Source: Persicitalea sp038235275
GTDB lineage: Bacteria > Bacteroidota > Bacteroidia > Cytophagales > Spirosomataceae
Reading direction: 5' to 3'
Assembly (NCBI GenBank): GCA_038235275.1
Contig: JBBSUC010000009.1
Location: forward strand, 67,521-131,520
Length of the DNA: 64,000 bases
Shown here: positions 1-7,067 of the stretch, piece by piece
Numbering within the stretch: the stretch's first letter is position 1
How the letters are laid out: every line of letters begins with the position of its first letter
Translations under genes and position numbers: made by a program
Notes under the pieces: generated by a model
The model's input: the letters and a program-made list of their open reading frames with translations, nothing else
Told to the model about the DNA's origin: nothing
Databases searched by the model: none

Positions 1-2
1 CG

Positions 3-821
3 CTGGCCGCTTCGTATTTTATCAAGAAAAATAATTTGGTTGCCGTCGTCGGTGGCGATTTTCCGCAGGAAATGATCGACGTTCTGGTGTCGCACGGCAT
101 CGATACGGAGGGATTGCAAATTAAGACCGACGGTAAGACCTTTTTCTGGTCGGGGAAGTACCACGAGGACATGAACACCCGCGATACGGTGGACGTACAA
201 CTCAACGTGATGGCTGACTTCGATCCCGTCATCCCGGCTTCGTACCAGGGCTGCGAGTACCTGATGCTGGGCAATACCGCGCCGGCCATCCAAAAAATGG
301 TGCTGGAACGCCTGGAAAAGCGCCCTAAACTGGTGATGCTCGATACTATGAATTTCTGGATGGACATTGCCATGCCCGATTTGGAAGCCGTGTTGCCACT
401 CATCGATTTACTGACGATCAATGACGAGGAGGCTCGGCAACTATCGGGCGAATACGCGCTGCGCAAAGCGGCCAAGGTAATTATGGCCAAAGGCCCAAAA
501 ACGCTGGTTATCAAAAAAGGTGAGCACGGCGCGCTGCTTTTCCAGGGCGACCGCATTTTCTTCGCCCCGGCCTTGCCGTTGGAAGAAGTCTTCGACCCCA
601 CGGGCGCGGGCGATACCTTCGCGGGTGGCTTCATCGGCTACCTGGCCCAAACCGACGATATTTCCTTTGACAACATGAAGCGGGCCATCATTTATGGCTC
701 AGCGATGGCGTCGTTCTGCGTCGAGAAATTCGGCAGCGAGCGGCTGGTGAATTTGACTCAGGAAGAAATCAATCAGCGGGTTATGGAGTTCGTGCAGTTG
801 GCGAGTTTCGAGATTAGATGA
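3..821 (+). CDS. PfkB-family sugar kinase, 5' end cut by window
   Basis: ATP-dependent kinase of the ribokinase/PfkB fold. The reading frame is open from base 3 with no stop, and the codons before the first possible start (TTG at 36) read like the conserved N-terminal part of the family, so the gene begins outside the window. The C-terminal PfkB signature DPTGAGDTFAGGF near residue 190 supplies the catalytic Asp and the anion hole; an NxxE-like segment (NDEEARQLSG) lies at mid-protein. The substrate cannot be told from the sequence (ribose, fructose, adenosine and other substrates are all used by this family). It ends 38 bases before dxr, so the two may be co-transcribed. Confidence 0.9.
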   Translation: MAASYFIKKNNLVAVVGGDFPQEMIDVLVSHGIDTEGLQIKTDGKTFFWSGKYHEDMNTRDTVDVQLNVMADFDPVIPASYQGCEYLMLGNTAPAIQKMVLERLEKRPKLVMLDTMNFWMDIAMPDLEAVLPLIDLLTINDEEARQLSGEYALRKAAKVIMAKGPKTLVIKKGEHGALLFQGDRIFFAPALPLEEVFDPTGAGDTFAGGFIGYLAQTDDISFDNMKRAIIYGSAMASFCVEKFGSERLVNLTQEEINQRVMEFVQLASFEIR

Positions 822-859
822 TTGAAGGAGGAAAGGAGAGAAGAAGGGAGCCGCTATTT

Positions 860-2020
860 ATGAAAAAACGCATTGCTTTACTGGGTTCGACGGGTTCCAT
901 TGGGACGCAGGCTTTGGATGTCGTGGCGGCGCATCCCGATTCTTTCTCGGTGTCGGTGCTGACGGCGCAGAGCAACGCCGATCTGCTGGTCGAGCAGGCG
1001 GCGCAGTTTCGCCCATTGATCGTGGTTATTGGCGATGAGAAGCTGCGTCCGAAGGTGGAATCGGCGCTTTCATCTTTGGGAATTAAAGTGTACGCGGGGG
1101 AAGAGGCGTTGGCGTCGGTTGTGGAATCGGACGAGGTAGATGTGGTTTTGACGGCTTTGGTGGGTTATTCCGGCTTGCGGCCCACCATGCGGGCGATCGA
1201 GGGGGGGAAAGATATTGCGCTCGCCAACAAGGAAACGCTGGTCGTGGCGGGCGAGTTGATCACCAATCTTGCCAGGAAAAACGAGGTCGCTATTCTGCCC
1301 GTGGACTCTGAGCATTCGGCTATTTTCCAGTGTCTGGTTGGAGAAGAGCAAAATCCCGTCGAGAAAATAATTCTGACCGCTTCGGGCGGGCCGTTTCGGG
1401 GCAAAGACCGCGCTTTTCTATCTACCGTTACCAAGGCCCAAGCTTTGAAACACCCTAATTGGACGATGGGCGCGAAGATTACGATTGACTCCGCGACCTT
1501 GATGAACAAGGGGCTGGAAGTGATCGAGGCCAAGTGGCTGTTCGACCTTACACCTGAGCAAATCGACGTTGTGGTGCATCCGCAGAGTATCATCCATTCG
1601 ATGGTGCAGTTCCAGGACGGCAGCATCAAGGCGCAAATGGGATTGCCTGATATGCGGTTACCGATTCAATATGCGCTGGGCTATCCGAAACGGTTACGGG
1701 CCAATTTTCCGCGTTTTGATTTTACCCAATACCCTTCCCTCACTTTTGAAAAACCGGATACCGACACCTTCCAAAACCTTTCGCTGGCCTTCACAGCCTT
1801 AGCAAAGGGCGGCAACCTGCCCTGCGTCATCAACGCCGCCAACGAAGTGGCCGTAGCTGCTTTCCTGAACGATGAGATCGGTTTCCTGGAAATAGCCGAA
1901 ATCATCGCAAACTGCGCGGCAAAAGTTTCTTTCGTAAAAAAGCCTGATTATGCCGATTACGTGGCGAGCGATACCGAGGCCCGGCGCGTGGCGGCGGAGC
2001 TAGTCCATGCGAGCGTATGA
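860..2020 (+). CDS. dxr: 1-deoxy-D-xylulose-5-phosphate reductoisomerase
   Basis: Converts DXP to 2-C-methyl-D-erythritol 4-phosphate with NADPH, the committed step of the MEP isoprenoid pathway, in the cytoplasm. The N-terminal NADPH loop GSTGSIGTQAL is directly after the start. Family motifs follow in order: ALANKETLVVAG, PVDSEHSAIFQCL (metal-binding Asp/Glu), HPNWTMGAKITIDSATLMNK, GLEVIEAKWLF and VVHPQSIIHSMV. The 386-aa length is typical. The ATG at 860 is chosen because it puts the nucleotide-binding strand at the N-terminus and follows purine-rich bases; a further in-frame ATG at 818 would add 14 unlikely residues. The stop overlaps the next gene by four bases. Confidence 0.97.
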   Translation: MKKRIALLGSTGSIGTQALDVVAAHPDSFSVSVLTAQSNADLLVEQAAQFRPLIVVIGDEKLRPKVESALSSLGIKVYAGEEALASVVESDEVDVVLTALVGYSGLRPTMRAIEGGKDIALANKETLVVAGELITNLARKNEVAILPVDSEHSAIFQCLVGEEQNPVEKIILTASGGPFRGKDRAFLSTVTKAQALKHPNWTMGAKITIDSATLMNKGLEVIEAKWLFDLTPEQIDVVVHPQSIIHSMVQFQDGSIKAQMGLPDMRLPIQYALGYPKRLRANFPRFDFTQYPSLTFEKPDTDTFQNLSLAFTALAKGGNLPCVINAANEVAVAAFLNDEIGFLEIAEIIANCAAKVSFVKKPDYADYVASDTEARRVAAELVHASV

Positions 2021-2478
2021 GCCGCATTCTGTTGCTCAAATACCTCTCCGTCGTTCTCTCGGCGGCGCTCAAATTCGTCGCCGGACCGCTCACAGCCCTG
2101 GCCCTAGGCCTCACCTGGTACGAAGCGGCCCTATGTTCGGCGGCAGGCATGATGGTCAGCGTGTTGCTGTTTACTTACGTCGGTAAAGGAATTCAAGTGC
2201 TGATAAGGCGCTGGCGCAAAACGCCGCCCAAGCGTTTCACCAAGTCCAGTCGCATGGCCGTTCGCATCTGGAAGCGATTTGGCATCATCGGCATCGCTGT
2301 CCTCACGCCTCTACTTTTCACCCCCATTGGCGGCACCATCATCGCCGTAGCCTTCCGGGTACCCAGGCGCGAGATTTTCCTCTGGATGCTCATCAGCGGC
2401 CTATCGGTAGGAGCAGTAGTGTCCTTTGCGATGTACAAGCTGTATTTCCTGAAAGACTGGCTGGCCGGTTTTTTCTGA
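2017..2478 (+). CDS. Small integral membrane protein
   Basis: A 153-residue protein with about four hydrophobic segments (near residues 5-30, 35-58, 88-112 and 122-142) and a basic cytoplasmic-like loop (RRWRKTPPKRFTKSSR) in the middle. The start codon overlaps the dxr stop as ATGA, so translation is probably coupled to dxr. The segment RFGIIGIAVLTPLLFTPIGG is reminiscent of DedA/SNARE-associated membrane proteins but too little matches to assign a family. Function unknown; the coupling suggests expression with isoprenoid synthesis, which is inference only. Confidence 0.75.
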   Translation: MSRILLLKYLSVVLSAALKFVAGPLTALALGLTWYEAALCSAAGMMVSVLLFTYVGKGIQVLIRRWRKTPPKRFTKSSRMAVRIWKRFGIIGIAVLTPLLFTPIGGTIIAVAFRVPRREIFLWMLISGLSVGAVVSFAMYKLYFLKDWLAGFF

Positions 2479-2525
2479 CGTAAATAGTACCCTTGCCCCT
2501 TGACCTTTTAACCGTTAGCCAAAGT

Positions 2526-3290
2526 CTATCGACTCACCGGCTTTTCCACCCGCTTCGTTTTTTTCATAAAATCGCCCTGCGAGAAATATTTCTCGATCAG
2601 GCAGTACATCAATATGAAAAAATAGCGGCTGCCCATTTCCTTGATTTTTAGCTTGGATTCGCCGAATTTTCGATTTGTCCAGCTATTGGGAACAATAGCG
2701 TAGGTGTAGCCCCGCACGATGGCTTTCAGCGGCAGTTCGATGGTGAGGTTGAAGTGCGGCGAGAGGAAGGGACGGATGCCCTCGATGGTTTCGCGGCGGT
2801 AGAGCTTAAAGGCATTGGTCGTGTCATTGTAGCTGATACCCATCACCATACGCACGATGAAATTAGCGACGCGGTTGATGAATTTCTTGACTTTGGGATA
2901 ATCGATCACCTTTCCGCCTTTCGACCAGCGCGAGCCGAACACGCAGTCGTAGTTTCCTTCCAGCATCCTGAAATAATACTTCACCAAATCCTCCGGGTCG
3001 TCGGACATATCGGCCATAAATATGGCCACACAATCGCCCGTGAAGCGTTCCAATCCATAACGCACCGCATAGCCGAAGCCATTTGGCCCCAGGTTGGTGA
3101 AGTAAACCAATTCGGGTATTTCTACCGAAAGTTCGTCGAGTACCCGTAGCGTTCCGTCTTTGGAATTATCGTTGGTCACGCAAATCTCGTGCGGCACGTG
3201 GTACTTTTGCAGGGTAGTGTGCAGCGCCCGTAGCGTATGCGTGATGGATTCCTCTTCGTTGTAGGCCGGAATGACGACGCTCAATTTCAT
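2526..3290 (-). CDS. Family 2 glycosyltransferase (polyprenyl-phosphate type)
   Basis: GT-A fold glycosyltransferase of 254 residues, starting with the classic MKLSVVIPAYNEEESI nucleotide-binding strand. A metal/nucleotide motif lies at about residue 95 (MADMSDDPED), followed by the GSRWSKGGKV segment seen in dolichol-phosphate-mannose synthase-like enzymes. There are no clear membrane helices apart from one weak hydrophobic stretch, unlike the DPM/ArnC enzymes with C-terminal helices. It probably transfers a sugar from a nucleotide-sugar to a lipid or envelope acceptor; donor and acceptor are unknown. It is convergent with the dxr unit and divergent from the methyltransferase at 3476. Confidence 0.88.
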   Translation of the reverse strand: MKLSVVIPAYNEEESITHTLRALHTTLQKYHVPHEICVTNDNSKDGTLRVLDELSVEIPELVYFTNLGPNGFGYAVRYGLERFTGDCVAIFMADMSDDPEDLVKYYFRMLEGNYDCVFGSRWSKGGKVIDYPKVKKFINRVANFIVRMVMGISYNDTTNAFKLYRRETIEGIRPFLSPHFNLTIELPLKAIVRGYTYAIVPNSWTNRKFGESKLKIKEMGSRYFFILMYCLIEKYFSQGDFMKKTKRVEKPVSR

Positions 3291-3475
3291 GCAGTAAATG
3301 GCTGGATTTGAATCGACAAATTTGGTGATTCCGCCGGGAAAATCCTAGATAAGTGGTTTTTCCGGTTGCCCGCTTTACCGCTACCTTTGGCTGAAGCCGG
3401 TTTTGGCATTCCATCCTGATCTCGCCGGTAGATTATTTGTGCAAAAAATCCCCCAATCTCTTTTTTAAGAAAATT

Positions 3476-4411
3476 ATGAAACGACCCCGTTCCTCGGCCA
3501 AAAAAGGCCACTCCGAAGACTTTTTCGGCGATTATCGCGACTTCTGGTGGAACGAGAGCTTTCTGAAACTATTGGCCCGGCGGCTGCAACTGGACCAATG
3601 CCACAGTCTGCTGGACGTGGGTTGCGGACAATGCCACTGGAGCAAATTGCTGGTCAATTTCCTCGGCAAGTCAGAGGAGGTACCCATGCGGGTGGCGGGC
3701 GTTGATAATGACCGCAAGTGGGCAAAAGGAAGCCGTGAGCTACGCGCCTACTTTGCGGAAAAAGGCGCAGACTTTGAACTGGAAAAATCCGAGGCCGACA
3801 ATCTGCCCTACGAAGACGATACCTTCGACCTCGTTACCTGCCAGACACTGCTGATCCACGTCTCCGACCCGGCGGCGGTAATCGCCGAAATGCAGCGAGT
3901 GCTGCGGCCCGGCGGAACAATCCTTTGTGTGGAGCCTAACAACTTGGTACAAAGCCTAACGCGCAGTTCTATTTCCAGCGACGATCCCATCGAGCAAGTG
4001 CTGGATCACGTCAAATACGCGCTGCTTTTCGAACGGGGCAAGAAAAAACTCGGTCAGGGCGACAACTCCCTCGGCGACCTGGTGCCGGGGATGCTGGCCC
4101 AGGCGGGTTTCGAGAATATCGACGTACGGCTTTCAGATAAGGCCATCGCTATGTACCCACCCTACGACACACCCGAACAACGCGCCACCATGCGCCAATG
4201 GCGGCATGGCGACCGCTGGACCTCCGAAGAATTCAGCGATTACGATTATTTTAAAACCCTGGGGCCGGAGGCGCTGGAATTTTACGAAAATTACGTCCGT
4301 CAGTACGCGCATTTAGGCGAACGCACCGAGCGCTACATCGATGCCAACAAGTACCACGCAGCGGGCGGAGCAATGATGTACGTGGTGTCAGGAACCAAGG
4401 TAAATGAATAA
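3476..4411 (+). CDS. Class I SAM-dependent methyltransferase (Methyltransf_11 type)
   Basis: Rossmann-fold methyltransferase of 311 residues. Motif I is LLDVGCGQCHWS near residue 50, the acidic end of strand 2 is VAGVDND, and motif III/IV appears as DLVTCQTLLIHVSDP followed by EMQRVLRPGGTILCVEP. These are the UbiE/Methyltransf_11 features; the substrate is not evident. The ATG at 3476 is preferred to an in-frame TTG at 3437 that would add 13 Lys/Phe-rich residues. It is convergent with the McrC-like gene. Confidence 0.85.
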   Translation: MKRPRSSAKKGHSEDFFGDYRDFWWNESFLKLLARRLQLDQCHSLLDVGCGQCHWSKLLVNFLGKSEEVPMRVAGVDNDRKWAKGSRELRAYFAEKGADFELEKSEADNLPYEDDTFDLVTCQTLLIHVSDPAAVIAEMQRVLRPGGTILCVEPNNLVQSLTRSSISSDDPIEQVLDHVKYALLFERGKKKLGQGDNSLGDLVPGMLAQAGFENIDVRLSDKAIAMYPPYDTPEQRATMRQWRHGDRWTSEEFSDYDYFKTLGPEALEFYENYVRQYAHLGERTERYIDANKYHAAGGAMMYVVSGTKVNE

Positions 4412-4433
4412 TAAAAAGCGAGAGGCCTGCCCA

Positions 4434-5708
4434 TCAACGTTTTTCTAAGTCTTTCCATAATTGCGTCACCATCTGTGCCGTGCTCACCGACAAGTCGGCA
4501 GGAAGCAGGTAAAGTGGAAGGTGCGGCTCATAGGAGAGTAGGGCTGGAGACGCAGAAAAGTCGGTAGTTTTGGGATAAATCAAGGCCAATTTGACGCTTC
4601 CCGCGCTTTGAGCGTAACGATGCCCGTAAGCATAGAGTTGGTAGAGATCGCTCTGGGCTAGATTCCCTATTTTCGATCCATCACTTTGCACGAGTTTCCA
4701 TTTCGTGTCCAGAACCCAGACATCCTCGCCCCGGCGCACCACTACGTCGGGACGTAGCCGGTGCGCGGCCTGGCCCTGGGTATCGTACAGCAGATAGTAC
4801 GGTGACTCCTGGATACTGACCGAATAGTCGGTGGGCAGGTGTTTTTTTAAGCTGCGGGCTACGTAGTTTTCAAACAAAAACTGGGTTGGGAAAAGTAGTC
4901 CGGGCAGATTATTGCGGCCTCCACCGACCGCCGGGGCGGCACCACTCAGCAGCCACTCGGCCCAGGGCCACAGCCAGGTATAGTCGCGAAAAGCACGGTT
5001 TTGGTTTCGGGCCAGGCGCAGGTCCTCGCGCCAGTCTTGCGAGGCGGGGACTTCTTCCAACAGAAACAAATACTGGCGTACCTGACGGGCATTGCTACCG
5101 GAGTGAAGCCGTTGCAGACAAGCTTTGAGCAATCGATTGGGTGCGTGGTTGCGGCTGCGTTCGGCGAAGGCGACGGGTAGGCGCTCGGGATGCGTCACCA
5201 GGGCCATTGGATTGCTCCCAAGACGTAATTTGCCTTTGACAAAAGGGCGTTCGGCTTCCACGGTTTGATAGTCGGTCGGCAAGCCCCGGTGCAGCATTTT
5301 TTGGACTTTTTGCAGGAACAAGGCCGCTAGCGCGTCGGGCAGCGGAAAACGGGCCAATTGGTTCAGGCGCGCCTCGGGGAGTGGTAACAGCCGCAAATCG
5401 GGAACGGCCAGCAGCATCCGCAGCAGCGACAGCCGGGCCGCAGCGACGGATTCCGGCGAAGTGTTGGTCGTTGTTTTGGGCAAAATCTCGATGCCCGTGT
5501 TGGCGTCAACTTGCAGAAGACCTACGTAAGGTCCCACCCGCAGATACGCCCGCCCGCGCCGTATGAAGTACTGAAGCATGGGTTCGGCTTCGTCGCGCAG
5601 GGCGTATGCTTTTAGGGCCAGGAAAGCGACTTCCGGCAGGACGATGTCCGTCGGATTGGCGCTTGGCCCGTGGGTAAGCAATGAATTTTCGGTAGCTAGG
5701 TGGAGCAA
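4434..5708 (-). CDS. McrC-like component of McrBC restriction, without McrB
   Basis: A 424-residue protein with the McrC layout: an N-terminal segment containing VGLLQVDANTGIEILPKT (the conserved McrC 'IEILPK' block) and a C-terminal PD-(D/E)xK nuclease core, seen as LRPDVVVRRG followed by VWVLDTKWKLV. In McrBC the GTPase McrB recognises modified DNA and McrC cuts it. No McrB-like AAA+ GTPase is adjacent: the upstream gene is a methyltransferase. The only available start is TTG at 5708, because an in-frame TAG lies at 5727-5729. The N-terminus could therefore be shortened, but the conserved blocks are intact. The partner may be elsewhere, or this may be a solitary McrC-family nuclease. Confidence 0.82.
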   Translation of the reverse strand: MLHLATENSLLTHGPSANPTDIVLPEVAFLALKAYALRDEAEPMLQYFIRRGRAYLRVGPYVGLLQVDANTGIEILPKTTTNTSPESVAAARLSLLRMLLAVPDLRLLPLPEARLNQLARFPLPDALAALFLQKVQKMLHRGLPTDYQTVEAERPFVKGKLRLGSNPMALVTHPERLPVAFAERSRNHAPNRLLKACLQRLHSGSNARQVRQYLFLLEEVPASQDWREDLRLARNQNRAFRDYTWLWPWAEWLLSGAAPAVGGGRNNLPGLLFPTQFLFENYVARSLKKHLPTDYSVSIQESPYYLLYDTQGQAAHRLRPDVVVRRGEDVWVLDTKWKLVQSDGSKIGNLAQSDLYQLYAYGHRYAQSAGSVKLALIYPKTTDFSASPALLSYEPHLPLYLLPADLSVSTAQMVTQLWKDLEKR

Positions 5709-5726
5709 GGGGGATTTTGGACGATT

Positions 5727-6911
5727 CTATGCTTTTTTTTTCATTCCCAGCAACCCCTCTAACTGATGGTACCCGATCCCAAAAAACTCTTTCGAACTTC
5801 GGATTTTTTCCAAAATCGCTTGCTGGTCAACTATCCTATTCCCGCGCCTTTCACCTACAATCAACACATTCTTGGGCGTGTGCGCGTCGGAAACAAACTC
5901 AAAAACCTTAGTCGCGTAGCCGTGGTATTCTAAAATCAACGCGCGAAGGCCGTCCGTGACCATCTCGGCCTGGCGCTCCAGAAAAATACCGTGTTTAACT
6001 AGGAAATCCAGCTCATTTTGGGCCTTGTGCTTCTCCATTTCCCGGCGAATCTGTTTGTGGCAGCAGGGCGCTACCACGATCAAATCGGCGTTGGCAGTGA
6101 TGCCCTGGTAGATGGCCTCGTCGGTAGCGGTATCGCAGGCGTGGAGGGCAATCAGGACGTTGAGTTCGCTTTGCGGCGCGTAGCTTTCGATCGTTCCTTC
6201 TTCAAAATTCAGGTCGTCGAACCCGGATTTTTTGGCAATACCATTGCACAATTTCACCAAATCTTCTCGAAACTCGACGCCCGTGACCCGCGTGGGTTTG
6301 TTGAGGACATTGTTCAAATAATCATAGAGCGCAAAAGTGAGGTAGCCTTTGCCCGCGCCCATGTCCACGATGCTGGTTTGGGGCCGTTCGGGCAGGTTTT
6401 TGAATAAAGAACTCAGGATTTCAATGTAATGGTTGATTTGCTTGTACTTGTCTTGGGCGTTTTTGTAGACATTTCCCTGCGCGTCGGTAATCCCCAGTTC
6501 GTGCAGGTAGGTTTTGCCTTGGGCTTCGATTTTACGGTTTTTTGGTTTGTCGTGCGCCAGGGAAGGAAGTTCGTGGATGGTGGGGTTTTCTTCTTTTAAA
6601 ATAAATTCTCCTTTGGCGAAATGAACACTTACATCACGTTTTAACGTGAATAGCTGGGCCGATCTGAAGCCATTTTCCTTAAGCAAAGTGCTTAGTTCTT
6701 TCACCGCTTCGTCGGGGAAGTGGTTTTTGGTAATATCATTTGTTTTGTAGCGGTACAGGAAAGAGACTTTCTCCTGCCGCTTCACGATTACCTTTTTTAG
6801 ATGGAGGGCTTTTAATTCCTTTTCTTCGCCTTTATAATCGGTTAGCTGGGCTTTGATAAAGGAATTATCTTCCAGACCGGATTTGAGGAAGTCGATAAAT
6901 TGATTTTCCAT
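5727..6911 (-). CDS. SAM-dependent methyltransferase (Methyltransf_32-like)
   Basis: A 394-residue protein with an N-terminal extension of about 190 residues and a C-terminal Rossmann methyltransferase domain. Motif I is SIVDMGAGKGYLTFALYDYL; a later VVAPCCHKQIRREM block carries two cysteines and a histidine typical of the RNA-methyltransferase-related Methyltransf_32 group. The ATG at 6911 is chosen because the additional upstream codons run into a palindromic repeat. It ends 19 bases before the McrC-like start and in the same frame, so the two are probably one transcript. Likely an RNA or protein modifier; target unknown. Confidence 0.82.
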   Translation of the reverse strand: MENQFIDFLKSGLEDNSFIKAQLTDYKGEEKELKALHLKKVIVKRQEKVSFLYRYKTNDITKNHFPDEAVKELSTLLKENGFRSAQLFTLKRDVSVHFAKGEFILKEENPTIHELPSLAHDKPKNRKIEAQGKTYLHELGITDAQGNVYKNAQDKYKQINHYIEILSSLFKNLPERPQTSIVDMGAGKGYLTFALYDYLNNVLNKPTRVTGVEFREDLVKLCNGIAKKSGFDDLNFEEGTIESYAPQSELNVLIALHACDTATDEAIYQGITANADLIVVAPCCHKQIRREMEKHKAQNELDFLVKHGIFLERQAEMVTDGLRALILEYHGYATKVFEFVSDAHTPKNVLIVGERRGNRIVDQQAILEKIRSSKEFFGIGYHQLEGLLGMKKKA

Positions 6912-6917
6912 ATACTC

Positions 6918-7044
6918 GTAGGGGCGGACCTGTGTGTCCGCCCAGAATGATGCTGTACAAAACTTTGTCCCTATAGCTGGCGCGAGCCGCGTATCTGTCC
7001 CGATGGCTGACGCACGCCGGGCGAACACATAGGTTCGCCCCTAC
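6918..7044. repeat. REPIN-like pair of inverted palindromic repeats
   Basis: The sequence at 6918-6943 (GTAGGGGCGGACCTGTGTG then TCCGCCC) recurs in inverted orientation at 7019-7044 with a few changes (GGGCGAACACATAGGTT then CGCCCCTAC). Each arm is itself a hairpin (GGGCGGAC...GTCCGCCC and GGGCGAAC...GTTCGCCC). The roughly 127-bp unit fills the gap between two minus-strand genes. Two REP hairpins in opposite orientation form the arrangement called a REPIN. No transposase lies beside it. Confidence 0.7.
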
Positions 7045-7067
7045 GATTGACGCGTGGAAGTTTACTT

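Noticed and set aside
5727..6911. McrB partner for the McrC-like gene
   Set aside because: The product is a SAM methyltransferase with a VDMGAGKG motif. It lacks Walker A/B motifs and the McrB GTPase signature.
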